Shown in pieces: positions 11,424 to 22,007 of a stretch of 64,000 bases of DNA. Each line of letters starts with the position of its first letter. Position 1 is the first letter of the stretch. The DNA lies in NCBI RefSeq assembly GCF_947495145.1, contig NZ_CANLXP010000001.1, positions 264,173-328,172 on the forward strand, written 5' to 3'. This DNA comes from an uncultured Arthrobacter sp. (lineage in GTDB: Bacteria > Actinomycetota > Actinomycetes > Actinomycetales > Micrococcaceae). The notes under the pieces were generated by a model, which saw only the letters and a program-made list of their open reading frames with translations, was not told the origin of the DNA and did no database searches. Made by a program: the position numbers and the translations under genes.

Positions 11424-12233
11424 TTAGCTGGCGTCGGGTTCGGCTGTATCAATCAAACGCCCGGGAAGCTGACTCGCGGCTTCCTGGTCAATCAGCCATA
11501 ACGTCTTGCGTCGGCCACGCGCGCCCGCAGCCGGGACCTGTACCGGGCCTGCGCCGGCGAGTGCAAGTCCGACAGCGCCCGCCTTGTCCTGGCCGGCGAC
11601 CCCCAGCCAGACTTCCTCAGCGGAATTGATTGCTTCAAGCGTGAGACTCACGCGCTCGGGCGGCGGCTTCGGGGCATCGCTGACGCCGACGACAGTCTGG
11701 CCCTTGGTCCGGATTCCGGCCATCTCCGGAAACAGCGAAGCTATATGCGCATCGGGTCCGACACCGAGGAGGAGTATGTCAAACTGCGGAAGACGCGGAT
11801 CCCGCAGCTCCGTTCCTGCTGCCGCCTCCCTGTCCGCTGCTTCCTGGAGGCGCACCGCGTAGTCAGCTGCTGCGTCGTCCTGGTTGCTGAAGGAATCCGA
11901 CGTACCGAACTCATGCACGCGTTCGGCGGATACTCCGATCTGGTCGAGCAGGGCCCCGCGGGCCTGCACGGCATTGCGTTCTTCATGACCTGCGGGCAGG
12001 AACCGCTCGTCGCCCCACCAGAAATCTACCGCCGACCAGTCAACTGCGGACAGCGCAGGGGATTCAGCGACAGCACGGAGCGCACCGATACCCAGTGTTC
12101 CACCGGTAAGAACCACTGTCGCCGTGCCGCGCTCATTCTGGACATCCACGAGGCGCGTGATGAGCCTGGCTGCTACTGACGCCGCCAGGAGTCCTGCGTC
12201 AGGATGGATACTGACTTTCGGTTCAGTGTTCAC
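11424..12233 (-). CDS. pgl: 6-phosphogluconolactonase
   Basis: A 269-residue DevB-type lactonase that hydrolyses 6-phosphogluconolactone to 6-phosphogluconate, the second step of the oxidative pentose phosphate pathway. Family motifs are VVLTGGTLGIGALRA, VDFWWGDERFLPAGHEERN and FDILLLGVGPDAHIASLFPE. It starts at GTG 12233 and overlaps the end of opcA by 11 bases. It is the last gene of the minus-strand tkt-tal-pgi-zwf-opcA-pgl operon. Confidence 0.95.
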   Translation of the reverse strand: MNTEPKVSIHPDAGLLAASVAARLITRLVDVQNERGTATVVLTGGTLGIGALRAVAESPALSAVDWSAVDFWWGDERFLPAGHEERNAVQARGALLDQIGVSAERVHEFGTSDSFSNQDDAAADYAVRLQEAADREAAAGTELRDPRLPQFDILLLGVGPDAHIASLFPEMAGIRTKGQTVVGVSDAPKPPPERVSLTLEAINSAEEVWLGVAGQDKAGAVGLALAGAGPVQVPAAGARGRRKTLWLIDQEAASQLPGRLIDTAEPDAS

Positions 12234-13164
12234 TGGTGCGTACGCTCCTCAAATTGGTTCGGGCCAGCCCCTCGGTGATGACTTCCCCGAATACGTCGTC
12301 GGGGTCGAGGCGCCGCAGCTCTTCCGCGAGACAGTCTTGCAGGCTGCGCCGGGGGAGGGAAATCCTTTGTACCGGCTGGTCCGGCTGGTGCAGCTCTGCC
12401 ACGGAGCGCCGCGGACGATTCAGCTCCACGTCGCCAGCGCGACGGGAGAGCACAACACGGTGCAGACCGGTCCCCGGCTCTCCAGCCTCGATCGAGACCG
12501 GTGCGTCGAGGGCTAACGTCAGCCAGGCGGCGAGCAGCACCGTGCTGGGGGAGTCGGAGGCTCCCTCCACTGTCACTGCAGTGATGGGCGATCCGTCCAG
12601 CTGTTCCAGAACGGCAGCCAGCTGGATGCGCCAGTTCGTCAGCCTGGTCCACGCGAGATCGGTGTCCCCGGCCTCGTAGGTGCGGCGGATGTTGAAGAGG
12701 GCTGCCGTCGGATCAGACTCGTTCGCAGAATCCGTGATCCGGCGGTGGGCAATGCTGCCGATTGACGTTTGTGCGGCTGCTTCGGGTACCCCGCGTGGCC
12801 ACCAGGCGACGATCGGCGCATCCGGCAGCAGGAGCGCTGACACAAGGGACTCGCTTTCCCCTGCCAGCTCACCGTAGCCCCTCAGTACGATCACCTCGGA
12901 TGCTCCTGCGTCTCCACCTACGCGGATCTGGGCGTCGAGGCGCGTCTCCTGGGAGTCCGTGCCCTCGGCCAGCACGATGATCCGGCACGGATGTTCCCGG
13001 CTCGCTTCATTCGCGGCGAGAATTGTCTCCTCCTCATGGCCAGAACGCGTGATGACCACGAGTGTCAGCACACGGCCGAGGGCAACTACGCCGCCCTTGT
13101 CCCGCATGGTCATGATTTCTTTTGAAACCTTGGAGGTTGTTGTATCGGGAAGATCGACGATCAT
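12223..13164 (-). CDS. opcA: Glucose-6-phosphate dehydrogenase assembly protein OpcA
   Basis: A 313-residue OpcA, required for assembly or activation of glucose-6-phosphate dehydrogenase in cyanobacteria and actinobacteria. It opens MIVDLPDTTTSKVSKEI and carries ALGRVLTLVVIT, PDAPIVAWWPRGVP and the C-terminal PRRSLQDCLAEELRRLDPDDVF, all typical of the actinobacterial family. No catalytic residues are expected. Start ATG 13164 overlaps the zwf stop by 4 bases, and opcA is immediately followed by pgl, so zwf and its assembly factor are translationally coupled. Confidence 0.95.
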   Translation of the reverse strand: MIVDLPDTTTSKVSKEIMTMRDKGGVVALGRVLTLVVITRSGHEEETILAANEASREHPCRIIVLAEGTDSQETRLDAQIRVGGDAGASEVIVLRGYGELAGESESLVSALLLPDAPIVAWWPRGVPEAAAQTSIGSIAHRRITDSANESDPTAALFNIRRTYEAGDTDLAWTRLTNWRIQLAAVLEQLDGSPITAVTVEGASDSPSTVLLAAWLTLALDAPVSIEAGEPGTGLHRVVLSRRAGDVELNRPRRSVAELHQPDQPVQRISLPRRSLQDCLAEELRRLDPDDVFGEVITEGLARTNLRSVRTSEH

Positions 13165-14702
13165 GGCCGCCTCCAGGTCCTTCCATCGCGGGCTAGCAAT
13201 TCATCAGCGGAGTCCGGACCCCAGCTTCCGGGAACGTACTTCTCAGGAGCTGACGAGAGCGTCGACCAGTACTCCTCAAACGGATCGAGAATCTTCCACG
13301 ACAACTCCACCTCCTGGTGGCGGGGGAACAGCGGCGGTTCTCCGAGCAGCACGTCGAGGATCAGGCGCTCATAGGCTTCAGGGCTGGATTCGGTGAAGGA
13401 GTGGCCGTAACCGAAGTCCATGGTCACGTCACGCACTTCCATCTGTGTCCCGGGCACCTTGGACCCGAAACGGATGGTGGCACCCTCATCGGGCTGGACG
13501 CGAATGACCACGGCATTCTGTCCGAAATCGCCTTCGTCATGATCGCGGAACAGGAGGTTGGGTGCACGCTTGAAGACAACGGCAATCTCCGTCACCCTGC
13601 GGCCCAATCGCTTTCCCGCCCGCAGATAGAACGGAACACCGCTCCAGCGCCGGGTATTGATGTCCAGCCTGATTGCCGCATAGGTCTCTGTCATCGACTC
13701 GGCCGGAATCCCGTCCTCATCCAGGAAAGCATTGACCAGCTCGCCCCCCTGCCAGCCGCCGTCGTACTGCCCCCTCGCGGAGTGGGTGGACAGATCCTCA
13801 GGCAGTTTGACCGCGGCCAGAACCTTCTCCTTTTCTGCGCGCAGATCTTCCGCGTTGAAGGAAATTGGCTCCTCCATCGCTGTCAGCGCGAGCAACTGGA
13901 GCAGGTGATTCTGAATGACGTCGCGTGCGGCACCGACGCCGTCGTAATAGCCGGCCCGGCCGCCGATTCCGATGTCTTCCGCCATCGTGATCTGGACGTG
14001 ATCAACATAGTTGGCATTCCAGAGCGGTTCGAACAGCTGGTTGGCGAAGCGGAGGGCAAGGATGTTCTGGACGGTCTCCTTGCCGAGGTAGTGGTCAATG
14101 CGGAATACCGCGTCCGGGGGAAACACCTGTTCCACAATCGCGTTCAGTTCACGGGCGGATTCCAGGTTGTGACCGAAGGGCTTCTCGATGACTACCCTGC
14201 GCCATTTGCCTTCCTCCGGCTGGGCCAGCCCGTGCTCGGAGAGCTTTTGGCACACAAGCTCGAACGCCTTCGGCGGGATGGAAAGATAGAACGCGTGGTT
14301 CCCGCGGGTTCCGCGTGTTGAATCGAGTTCCTCGACGGTCTTCCTCAGCTGGACAAAAGCATCGTCGTCGTCGAAGTTTCCCTGGACGAACCGGATACCC
14401 TCCGAGAGCTGTTCCCAGACCGACTCGTCGAACGGCGTCCGCGCGTACTGCTTCACCGAGGAGAGAACCTCCTGCGCGAAGTCCGCATCAGTCCAGTCGC
14501 GGCGACCGAAGCCCACCAGCGCGAAACTTGGGGGCAGCAGCCCGCGGTTTGCAAGGTCGTAGACCGCGGGCATCAGCTTTTTGCGCGCGAGGTCACCGGT
14601 TACGCCGAACAGGACCAGGGACGCGGGACCGGCAATCCGGCTAAGCCGGCGGTCCCGCGGATCCCGCAGCGGATTCCTTGATTTGGTGCTGTTCTCAGGC
14701 AT
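13161..14702 (-). CDS. zwf: Glucose-6-phosphate 1-dehydrogenase
   Basis: A 513-residue G6PD that oxidises glucose-6-phosphate to the lactone, making NADPH. The dinucleotide site is VLFGVTGDLARKKLMPA. The active-site signature RIDHYLGKETVQNI includes the catalytic His and substrate-binding Lys. VIEKPFGHNLESA supplies a conserved EKPxG segment. ATG 14702 abuts the pgi stop with no gap. The long open frame on the opposite strand across this gene (13317-14321) is a codon-bias shadow. Confidence 0.98.
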   Translation of the reverse strand: MPENSTKSRNPLRDPRDRRLSRIAGPASLVLFGVTGDLARKKLMPAVYDLANRGLLPPSFALVGFGRRDWTDADFAQEVLSSVKQYARTPFDESVWEQLSEGIRFVQGNFDDDDAFVQLRKTVEELDSTRGTRGNHAFYLSIPPKAFELVCQKLSEHGLAQPEEGKWRRVVIEKPFGHNLESARELNAIVEQVFPPDAVFRIDHYLGKETVQNILALRFANQLFEPLWNANYVDHVQITMAEDIGIGGRAGYYDGVGAARDVIQNHLLQLLALTAMEEPISFNAEDLRAEKEKVLAAVKLPEDLSTHSARGQYDGGWQGGELVNAFLDEDGIPAESMTETYAAIRLDINTRRWSGVPFYLRAGKRLGRRVTEIAVVFKRAPNLLFRDHDEGDFGQNAVVIRVQPDEGATIRFGSKVPGTQMEVRDVTMDFGYGHSFTESSPEAYERLILDVLLGEPPLFPRHQEVELSWKILDPFEEYWSTLSSAPEKYVPGSWGPDSADELLARDGRTWRRP

Positions 14703-16340
14703 CTACCCGTTTCCGTTTTCAGCTGGTCGGCCGGACAAATGATCAATTACTTCGCGAAGCTGGCGAATCCCCGCTGAACGGTCCGCCAAATGCAGACGCA
14801 GGACCGGCCGGCCGGCGTCCGCCAGTACTTGAGCATCGCCCGCAGCCTGGGCCGCGATCAGCTCACCGAAGCTGAAGGGACGCTGAGGGATGTCCAGATC
14901 CTCCGACGTAGCTCCGGTGATCTGGAGATACGTGCCCACCGGCGTGCCGCCCTTATGGAACTGCCCGGTTGAGTGCAGGAAACGAGGACCCCACCCGAAA
15001 GTCACCGGTCGCCCGGTGATACCTGCAAGAACCGGGCGGATATCGGCCAGTGGAGCCTCCGCGATCCGGTCAAGGTAAGCCTGCACGGCGAGGTAGCCGT
15101 TCGGTTCGAGTGATCCGAAGAGCGATTCCAGCGCTTCGCCGAGGGTAGCCGCTGTGCCGAGCAGAGCTTCGCTTCCGCGCACCTCAACCGCACCGTCAAC
15201 GAAGTTGGGAGCAGCCGCTTCGGGCTGTGCGTCAAGCAACCCCCGTGCTGCCTTCTTTGCCGCCTCGACATCGGGCTGGTCAAACGGGTTGATGCCCAGG
15301 AGCCGGCCGGCGACGGCGGTAGCGAACTCCCACGCCAGGAGTTGGCTGCCAAGGCTGCCTCTGACTGTAATCGCGTTCCCGGTGGGTTCGGTGTTGGATT
15401 CGGGGGAGACGAGGTGTACCGCAAGCACATCCGGAGCGCCCGAGGACAGCTCAGGAGCCTCCGCCTCCACTACGACGGGCAACACTCCCGTTCCGAGCTT
15501 GCCCGTGGATTCCGCGATGAGCTGCTCAACCCAGTCACCGAGACCTACTATCCCGGACCCTTCGTCAACGAAGACGATCTTGTCGCGCAGCGGGAGGGTC
15601 CCGCCGAGCACTGCGCCGAGGCGCAGACCCACATTGCCGGCGTCGTCGTCGAACAGGAATTCCGAGATCGACTCTGCGTCATCGAGCAGGGTAGCCACGT
15701 CCGCGCCCGCCAGACCTGACGGCACCAGGCCGAAGGCCGTGAGGCCGGAGTATCTGCCGCCCACAAGCGGGTCAGCGTTGAACACGGCACGGTACCCGGC
15801 GGCGCGTGCTGATTCATCAAGCGGTGAATCCGGATCGGTGACGATGATGATGCGGCTCTTCGCATCCACTCCGGCATCCGAGAACGCCTGCTCGAAAACC
15901 CGACGCTGGGAGTCGGTTTCAACCGTCGACCCCGACTTCGAGGAGACCACTATCGCGGTGCTCTCGAGGCGGTCGGTCAGTGCCGCGCGAACCTGTGCCG
16001 GATCGGTTGAATCAAGCACGGTCAACTCGACGCCTGCGGACCGGGTAATCACCTCGGGTGCGAGGGAGGAACCGCCCATGCCGCAAAGGACGATGCGATT
16101 CACCCCTTCGCTCTGCAGATCGTTCCGGAGTCGGTCGATTTCAGGAAGCAGGGAGCGGGAGGCATCGATCAGGTCCACCCAGCCCAGCCGGACTGCTGCC
16201 TCGGATTCGGAGTCGGGTCCCCACAAGGTGGAGTCCTTTGCCGCGATCCGCGACGCAACCCGCTCCTGCACCAGTTCCGGAAGAGCGCGCTCGATCGCTT
16301 CAGCGGCGGCCCCGGACGCGTTCACAAAGAGGGTAGCCAT
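14703..16340 (-). CDS. pgi: Glucose-6-phosphate isomerase
   Basis: A 545-residue phosphoglucose isomerase linking glycolysis and the pentose phosphate pathway. It belongs to the divergent actinobacterial subgroup with SIS domains (VLCGMGGSSLAPEVI; SSKSGSTVETDS binds the sugar phosphate). The C-terminal part includes FGWGPRFLHSTGQFHKGGTPVG, a conserved catalytic-site region of these proteins. Start ATG 16340 lies 6 bases after the tal stop. M. tuberculosis, as I recall, has pgi elsewhere, so its place between tal and zwf is an Arthrobacter-type arrangement. Some family members are annotated as bifunctional with transaldolase; here tal is a separate gene. Confidence 0.93.
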   Translation of the reverse strand: MATLFVNASGAAAEAIERALPELVQERVASRIAAKDSTLWGPDSESEAAVRLGWVDLIDASRSLLPEIDRLRNDLQSEGVNRIVLCGMGGSSLAPEVITRSAGVELTVLDSTDPAQVRAALTDRLESTAIVVSSKSGSTVETDSQRRVFEQAFSDAGVDAKSRIIIVTDPDSPLDESARAAGYRAVFNADPLVGGRYSGLTAFGLVPSGLAGADVATLLDDAESISEFLFDDDAGNVGLRLGAVLGGTLPLRDKIVFVDEGSGIVGLGDWVEQLIAESTGKLGTGVLPVVVEAEAPELSSGAPDVLAVHLVSPESNTEPTGNAITVRGSLGSQLLAWEFATAVAGRLLGINPFDQPDVEAAKKAARGLLDAQPEAAAPNFVDGAVEVRGSEALLGTAATLGEALESLFGSLEPNGYLAVQAYLDRIAEAPLADIRPVLAGITGRPVTFGWGPRFLHSTGQFHKGGTPVGTYLQITGATSEDLDIPQRPFSFGELIAAQAAGDAQVLADAGRPVLRLHLADRSAGIRQLREVIDHLSGRPAENGNG

Positions 16341-16346
16341 GATTGA

Positions 16347-17459
16347 TTAGCCCTTTGCGGAGTCGAGGGCCGTAGTGACTGTCTCGAGAAGCTCGCCCCA
16401 GCTTGCAACGAACTTGTCCAGGCCTTCCTCTTCCAGCAGGTCGACGATCTCCTTGTAGGAGATGCCGATGTTCTCGAGGCGGTCCAGAATCTCATTCGAA
16501 TCGGCGTACGTGCCGGTGACGGTGTCGCCGGTGATGTCGCCGTGATCCGCGGTCGCCTCGAGAGTCTTCTCAGGCATGGTGTTGACGACGCCCTCAGCGA
16601 CCAAACCCGTGACGTACAGCGTGTCCGGGTATGCCGGGTCCTTGACCCCTGTCGAGGCCCAGAGGGGGCGCTGCGGGCGCGCGCCTGCTGCCGCCAGAAC
16701 CTTCCAGCGCTCGGAACCGAAGGCCTCCTCGTAGACCTGGTAGGCGAGGCGGGCGTTGGCTAGGCCTGCCTTGCCGCGCAGCGCCGCTGCTTCCTCGGTA
16801 CCGAGAGCATCAAGGCGCTTGTCAATCTCGGCATCCACACGGGAGACAAAGAACGATGCCACCGAGTGGATGGTGGCGAGGTCGTGTCCGTTCTCCTTCG
16901 CCTGCTCGAGGCCGACCATGAATGCGTTGATGACCTCGCGGTAGCGCTCGAGCGAGAAGATCAACGTCACGTTCACACTGATTCCGGCAGCGAGCGTGGT
17001 TGAAATTGCCTCTAGTCCCTCGACCGTTGCGGGGATCTTGATGAGAACGTTCGTTCGCTGGACCTTGGCGTGGAGTCGCTTCGCCTCCTCGATGGTCCCA
17101 GCAGTGTCCCGCGCCAGACGCGGGTCAACTTCGATTGAAACACGGCCGTCGACGCCGTTTGTCCGCTTGGCCTCTTCCGCGAAGATGTCGCAGGCCTGTG
17201 CGACGTCGTGCGTGGTGATATCGAAAACGGCTCGATCGACGTCGGCACCGGCGTTGGCAAGTGCGCCGACCTGCGCGGCGTAGGACTCGCCCTTCTTCAG
17301 TGCAGCGGCGAAGATGCTCGGGTTGGTGGTGACGCCGACGACGTTGAGTTCCTCGATGAGCCGTTTGAAGGCACCGGAGTTGATTCGCTCACGTGAGAGG
17401 TCATCCAGCCAGATGGACACGCCGGCACTTGAGAGGACGGCGGTGGGAGTGGGAGTCAT
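16347..17459 (-). CDS. tal: Transaldolase
   Basis: A 370-residue transaldolase transferring dihydroxyacetone units in the non-oxidative pentose phosphate pathway. The Schiff-base Lys is K141 in [26 protein letters not shown] at 40-50 is the other family signature. The open frame continues 250 codons further upstream across tkt as Ser/Arg/Pro-rich sequence; that is a shadow. ATG 17459 is chosen because AAGGAG precedes it on the minus strand and the N-terminus then matches family members. It is 49 bases from tkt and 6 from pgi. Confidence 0.97.
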   Translation of the reverse strand: MTPTPTAVLSSAGVSIWLDDLSRERINSGAFKRLIEELNVVGVTTNPSIFAAALKKGESYAAQVGALANAGADVDRAVFDITTHDVAQACDIFAEEAKRTNGVDGRVSIEVDPRLARDTAGTIEEAKRLHAKVQRTNVLIKIPATVEGLEAISTTLAAGISVNVTLIFSLERYREVINAFMVGLEQAKENGHDLATIHSVASFFVSRVDAEIDKRLDALGTEEAAALRGKAGLANARLAYQVYEEAFGSERWKVLAAAGARPQRPLWASTGVKDPAYPDTLYVTGLVAEGVVNTMPEKTLEATADHGDITGDTVTGTYADSNEILDRLENIGISYKEIVDLLEEEGLDKFVASWGELLETVTTALDSAKG

Positions 17460-17508
17460 GGGTTTTTCTCCTTGAACCAGGTGGAATGCGGTGATGGAAA
17501 CGGGCCTG

Positions 17509-19695
17509 TTACTGCTGGTCACCGGTCGATGAAGCGGAAGCACCCGCTGCTGCGGGAGTGCCGTCCGGTGCGTTCCGTGTGCCGGCGGCAGCGATCGAAT
17601 CGCGGGCGGCCTCGACAACGGCTTCGGTTGTGATTCCGAACTCGCGGAAGAGGGTCTTGTAATCGGCCGATGCACCGAAATGCTCCAGCGAAACGGACCT
17701 GCCGGCATCGCCGACCAGGTCCCGCCAGCCCTGGGCAATGCCCGCCTCAACTGAGACACGGGCGCGGATGCCCGACGGGAGGACCGATTCGCGGTACGAC
17801 TCATCCTGCTTGTTGAACCATTCAAGGCAGGGCAGGGACACAACCCGGGCCGCGATGCCGTCCTTCTGCAGTTCGGCGCGGGCCTCGACGGCGAGCTGGA
17901 GCTCGGACCCGGTGGCGATGAGGATGACCTCCGGGTCACCGTCGGGTGCGTCCGCAAGTACGTACGCCCCCTTTGCAACACCGTCGGCTGACGCGAAAAC
18001 TTCTCCGTGCGCTTCGCCGTCCCCGCGCTCCCAGGTCGGGATGTTCTGCCGGGTGAGGACGATACCTGCCGGGTTGGAGGTGTTTTCGAGGATGGTGCGC
18101 CAGGCGACGGCGACCTCGTTCGCGTCGCCCGGGCGGACGACGTCGAGCCCTGGGATGGCACGCAGCGACGCCAGCTGCTCGACCGGCTGGTGGGTTGGAC
18201 CGTCCTCACCGAGACCGATGGAGTCGTGGGTCCACACGTAGATTGCGGGGACTCCCATAAGGGCGCCGAGGCGGATTGCGGGCCGCTGGTAGTCGCTGAA
18301 AATCAGGAACGTTCCTGAGAACGCCCGCGTGCTGCTGTGCATCGCGATGCCGTTGACGATGGCGGCCGCGGCGTGCTCGCGGATGCCGAAGTGCAGAACC
18401 CGGCCGTACGGGTTTCCGGACCATGCATCCGTCTGCTTGCCCACGGGGACAAATGACGGTGATCCCTCGATGGTGGTGTTGTTCGATTCGGCCAGGTCGG
18501 CGGAGCCGCCCCACAGCTCGGGGAGTACTGGACCAATAGCGCTCAGCACCTTGCCCGAGGCGGCACGGGTGGACATGTCCTTGCCGGCCTCGAACGTTGG
18601 CAGGCTTGCTTCCCAGCCCTCAGGAAGCTCCCGGGCCGAGATCCGCTCGAGCAGTGCCGCGCTGTCGGGATTTGCGGCCTTCCATGCGCTGAAGGTGTCT
18701 TCCCAGCTCTCGCGGGCTTCCTGTCCGCGGTCCACGACTTTCCGGGCGTGCGCCAGCACCTCGTCATCGATCTGGAAGTGCTGTTCAGGGTCGAGTCCGA
18801 GAGCGGACTTGAGCGCTGCCACTTCGTCTTTGCCAAGCGCGGATCCGTGGATTTTTCCGGTGTTCTGCTTGGTGGGCGCAGGCCAGCCGATGATGGTGCG
18901 CAGCGAGATGATCGAGGGACGGGACGTCTCGGCCTTCGCCGCCTTGAGTGCGCCGTACAGCTCAGCGACATCCTCGACGTATTCTCCCGTTTTGGTCCAG
19001 TCGACGCGCTGGGTGTGCCAGCCGTAGGCCGCGTACCGTCCGAGGACATCCTCAGTGAAGGCGATGTCGGTGTCGTCCTCGATGGAGATGTGGTTCTCGT
19101 CGTAGATCACGACCAGGTTGCCCAGTTCCTGGTGCCCGGCGAGGGAGGAGGCCTCGGAGGTCACGCCTTCCTGCAGGTCACCGTCAGAGGCGATAACCCA
19201 GATGGTGTGGTCGAACGGGCTCTCGCCCTCCGGTGCTTCGGGGTCAAGCAACCCGCGCATGCGGCGCTGGGCGTAGGCGAAACCGACGGAGGAAGCGAGT
19301 CCCTGCCCAAGCGGTCCTGTGGTGATTTCGACCCCGGCGGTGTGGCGGTACTCGGGGTGGCCGGGAGTCCGCGATTCCCAGGTGCGCAACGCCTTCAGAT
19401 CATCGAGTTCGAGTCCGTAGCCGGAGAGGAAGAGCTGAATGTAGAGGGTGAGCGAAGTGTGCCCGGGAGAGAGCACAAAGCGGTCACGACCGGTCCACTC
19501 GGGGTTGCTCGGATCATGCCGCATGAATTTCTGGAACAGGAGGTAGGCGGCCGGCGCAAGGCTCATTGCCGTACCCGGGTGCCCGTTTCCCACCTTCTCG
19601 ACGGCATCCGCCGCGAGTACACGGATTGCGTCTACCGCGCGCTCATCCAGTTCGTTCCAGTCCAGGTCCTGCTTTTCCAGCTGTGGCACGTTCAC
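17509..19695 (-). CDS. tkt: Transketolase
   Basis: A 728-residue thiamine-diphosphate enzyme moving two-carbon units between sugar phosphates. The N-terminal domain has [14 protein letters not shown], and the thiamine/Mg site is [21 protein letters not shown] ending near YDENHIS. The pyrimidine domain contains [16 protein letters not shown] with the catalytic Glu, and the C-terminal domain follows. Ala/Ser/Gly residues form a short disordered tail. GTG 19695 has GAGAGGGG just upstream. It is the first gene of the minus-strand pentose phosphate operon, divergent from ctaB, an arrangement shared with mycobacteria. Confidence 0.97.
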   Translation of the reverse strand: MNVPQLEKQDLDWNELDERAVDAIRVLAADAVEKVGNGHPGTAMSLAPAAYLLFQKFMRHDPSNPEWTGRDRFVLSPGHTSLTLYIQLFLSGYGLELDDLKALRTWESRTPGHPEYRHTAGVEITTGPLGQGLASSVGFAYAQRRMRGLLDPEAPEGESPFDHTIWVIASDGDLQEGVTSEASSLAGHQELGNLVVIYDENHISIEDDTDIAFTEDVLGRYAAYGWHTQRVDWTKTGEYVEDVAELYGALKAAKAETSRPSIISLRTIIGWPAPTKQNTGKIHGSALGKDEVAALKSALGLDPEQHFQIDDEVLAHARKVVDRGQEARESWEDTFSAWKAANPDSAALLERISARELPEGWEASLPTFEAGKDMSTRAASGKVLSAIGPVLPELWGGSADLAESNNTTIEGSPSFVPVGKQTDAWSGNPYGRVLHFGIREHAAAAIVNGIAMHSSTRAFSGTFLIFSDYQRPAIRLGALMGVPAIYVWTHDSIGLGEDGPTHQPVEQLASLRAIPGLDVVRPGDANEVAVAWRTILENTSNPAGIVLTRQNIPTWERGDGEAHGEVFASADGVAKGAYVLADAPDGDPEVILIATGSELQLAVEARAELQKDGIAARVVSLPCLEWFNKQDESYRESVLPSGIRARVSVEAGIAQGWRDLVGDAGRSVSLEHFGASADYKTLFREFGITTEAVVEAARDSIAAAGTRNAPDGTPAAAGASASSTGDQQ

Positions 19696-20117
19696 CGGGC
19701 CCCTCTCTTTACGTCACGGCCAGCGCCGCGGCGCCGAGTGGGACTGCGCCACGGAAGCGAAAATCCCCGCGGCCAGCCGGCCGTTCACCGTTGAAAACTT
19801 GAATACTGCTGCGTTTCGACCAAACCGGATCCTTGTACGCTGGGTTGCGACGACGCTCTCCCAAGGAAAAACTCCCTCAGGAAATGGCGTGCGTCCCGGC
19901 GTACGGGAGTGATCCAGGCGATATATGCCACCTTAGCCCTTTCGGCTCGAGATGCGCGTGGGCCGTCCATTTGTGAAGGGTCACACAAAGACACGAACGA
20001 CGGCGCCGCTGTTCCTCCGCACACCGCTCGCTCCTTTTCTACGAGCTGTAAAACAGAGGGGGCAACCGGGTATGATGGCCATGGACTTTATCCTCACTTC
20101 AGAAGCAGAGCATCCTC
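19696..20117. other. Divergent intergenic region tkt/ctaB (422 bases)
   Basis: No convincing gene lies here; short frames of 70-80 codons on either strand show no family resemblance and no ribosome binding site. It should carry promoters for tkt (minus) and ctaB (plus). Only the ctaB -10 (TATGAT, 20071-20076) stands out. A strong tkt promoter was not recognised. Confidence 0.7.
20047..20076 (+). promoter_or_regulatory. Candidate ctaB promoter
   Basis: TATGAT at 20071-20076 matches five of six consensus -10 bases. TGTAAA at 20047-20052 would be a weak -35 with 18-base spacing. The predicted transcript start is about 35 bases before the ctaB GTG. Confidence 0.4.
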
Positions 20118-21068
20118 GTGAATTTCGACCAGGTGGCAGTTGCGCCCAGCGTGCAACAGGCAGGCAGTGGCGTGTCCCGCAAGCTCCGCGCGTACCTTGC
20201 GCTGACCAAACCCCGGGTCATCGAACTGCTGCTCGTGACAACTCTTCCCACCATGATTTTTGCGCAGGGCGGATTCCCGTCTCTGGGTCTGGTCATCGCC
20301 ACCATGGTCGGCGGAGCATTTGCCGCCGGAAGCGCCGGCGCCTTCAACTGCTACCTGGACCGGGACATTGACAAGGTCATGAACCGCACGGTGAACAGGC
20401 CGCTCGTTACGGGTGAAGTGACGCCTCGGGAAGCCCTCATCTTTGCCTGGGCACTCGGCGCGGCAGCGGTAGCCATCCTGTGGTTGGGAACCAATGCCCT
20501 CGCCGCGTGGCTGGGAGTCGCTGCCATCTTCTTCTACGTGGTCATCTACACGCTTATCCTGAAGCGCCGGACGGCTCAGAACATCGTCTGGGGCGGTGCA
20601 GCGGGCTGCATGCCCGTACTCATCGCCTGGGCCGCGGTAACCGGCTCAGTCGAGTGGCCGGCAATCGTTCTCTTCCTGGTGATTTTCCTGTGGACACCGC
20701 CTCACTACTGGCCGCTGTCCATGAAATACAGCGATGACTATAACGCAGCGAATGTTCCCATGCTCGGTGCAATTGCGGGCGCCGGCGTAGTCTCCGTCCA
20801 GGTCGTTCTGTATGCCTGGGCGACCGTGATCTGTTCGCTCCTGCTCGTCCCGGTCGGCGGAGCCGGTTGGGTTTACGCGGCCGCAGCACTCCTCAGCGGC
20901 GGATGGTTCATCCTGGAATCCCACAAACTGCACGCCGCTGCCCGTGCCGGCACTGTGACAGGCAAGGGGGCCATGAAGGTCTTCCATGGATCGATCAGCT
21001 ACCTGACCGTGCTGTTCCTCGCTCTCGCCGTTGACCCGTTCGTGGGCGCGGCCATCTTTGCAGGCTGA
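20118..21068 (+). CDS. ctaB: Heme O synthase (protoheme IX farnesyltransferase)
   Basis: A 316-residue UbiA-family prenyltransferase that adds a farnesyl group to heme b to give heme O, a precursor of heme A for cytochrome aa3 oxidase. The first conserved polyprenyl-binding motif is [15 protein letters not shown]. The second lies near [28 protein letters not shown] is a CtaB signature. About nine hydrophobic helices are visible. Start is GTG 20118. ctaA and the SURF1 gene nearby supply later steps in oxidase assembly. Confidence 0.96.
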   Translation: MNFDQVAVAPSVQQAGSGVSRKLRAYLALTKPRVIELLLVTTLPTMIFAQGGFPSLGLVIATMVGGAFAAGSAGAFNCYLDRDIDKVMNRTVNRPLVTGEVTPREALIFAWALGAAAVAILWLGTNALAAWLGVAAIFFYVVIYTLILKRRTAQNIVWGGAAGCMPVLIAWAAVTGSVEWPAIVLFLVIFLWTPPHYWPLSMKYSDDYNAANVPMLGAIAGAGVVSVQVVLYAWATVICSLLLVPVGGAGWVYAAAALLSGGWFILESHKLHAAARAGTVTGKGAMKVFHGSISYLTVLFLALAVDPFVGAAIFAG

Positions 21069-21086
21069 CAAGCAGCACTTCCCGCC

Positions 21087-21092
21087 TAGGAT
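21087..21092 (+). promoter_or_regulatory. -10 element TAGGAT, leaderless start
   Basis: TAGGAT lies 6 bases upstream of the ATG at 21099. The spacing puts the transcription start at the A of the start codon, implying a leaderless mRNA for the DapA-family gene. Confidence 0.45.
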
Positions 21093-21098
21093 GGTGGA

Positions 21099-22004
21099 AT
21101 GGTTTTCACCGGAGTCGTTGCCTACCCCCTGACCCCTTTCGCTGATGATGGAGGAGTCAACGCAGCGGAGCTTGCATTGCTGGTCGATCGTCTGGCGCTG
21201 TCCGGGGTTGACTCAGTCACTGTTCTGGGCTCATCCGGCAGCTTTGCCTATCTCGATGCGGACGAACGGAAGCAGGTGCTCGCCTGCGCCGTCGAGGCTG
21301 CTGCCGGGCGATTACCGGTTGCGGTGGGCATCAGCGCCGTCGCTACACGCGAGGTGGTTTCGGGGGCCCGCGTAGCCGAACGGATGGGCGCTGACGGCGT
21401 GGTTCTGTCGCCGGTGTCTTACCTGCCCCTGACGGATGAGGAGCTTATAGCCCTGGTGGAAGAGGTTGCCTCCGCAACCACGCTGCCCATCTGCCTCTAC
21501 AACAATCCATCGACCACGCAGTTCTCCATTGACGTGGAGCTCGTGGGCCGCCTGGCGCATGTGCCGACGCTTGCTGCCTTCAAGGACACTGCCACCACTC
21601 CCGCCGAATTCACTGAACGCGCTGTGCGGCTCCGCAGTGTCCTCGAACGCCCGATCAGCCATGGAGCAAGTGGGGATCCGCTCATCGCTACCGGAGAGGT
21701 TGCGGCGGATGCCTGGCACACGGGCCTTGCCGCTCTGCTTCCGGCCAGTTATCTGGCCTTCAGGGCGGCGGTGTTGGACGGCGACGCCGAGCGGATTGCC
21801 GCGGAGCGGTCCCGGTTGGTGCCTGTGGTCCAGCTGGTGAACCGGCTTCGCAAACTCAGTGGCCTGCACGCTCTGGGCAGGGCGTGCGGGGTGGACGCGG
21901 GAGATCCCCGCCGCCCGCTGCTCCCGATCGCCGGTAGCGACCAGCGGGAACTGGCACGGCTCGCCGAGGCCTTCGACGGCGCCGAGGACAGCGTTTCGCG
22001 CTGA
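21099..22004 (+). CDS. Dihydrodipicolinate synthase/N-acetylneuraminate lyase family aldolase
   Basis: A 301-residue class I pyruvate-type aldolase with a TIM barrel. The GSSGSF phosphate/carboxylate loop, catalytic Tyr in LPICLYNNPS and Schiff-base Lys in AAFKDTA are all present. The first motif is GSSGS rather than the GTTGE of lysine-pathway DapA, and the gene is not near lysine genes. It is therefore probably a paralogue acting on another 2-oxo acid; the substrate is unknown. It converges on ctaA with a 3-base gap, and a -10-like hexamer immediately upstream suggests independent transcription. Confidence 0.88.
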   Translation: MVFTGVVAYPLTPFADDGGVNAAELALLVDRLALSGVDSVTVLGSSGSFAYLDADERKQVLACAVEAAAGRLPVAVGISAVATREVVSGARVAERMGADGVVLSPVSYLPLTDEELIALVEEVASATTLPICLYNNPSTTQFSIDVELVGRLAHVPTLAAFKDTATTPAEFTERAVRLRSVLERPISHGASGDPLIATGEVAADAWHTGLAALLPASYLAFRAAVLDGDAERIAAERSRLVPVVQLVNRLRKLSGLHALGRACGVDAGDPRRPLLPIAGSDQRELARLAEAFDGAEDSVSR

Positions 22005-22007
22005 AGC

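Noticed and set aside
13317..14321. 334-codon open frame on the plus strand opposite zwf
   Set aside because: It lies wholly antisense to a certain zwf gene, has no ribosome binding site and no family features. High-GC third positions keep antisense frames open.
15154..16350. 398-codon Ser/Thr/Arg-rich frame opposite pgi
   Set aside because: Composition is typical of an antisense shadow and the pgi motifs on the minus strand are clear.
17460..18209. 250-codon N-terminal extension of tal into tkt
   Set aside because: The extension is Ser/Arg/Pro-rich, overlaps tkt on the same strand and is made unnecessary by ATG 17459 with a good AAGGAG.
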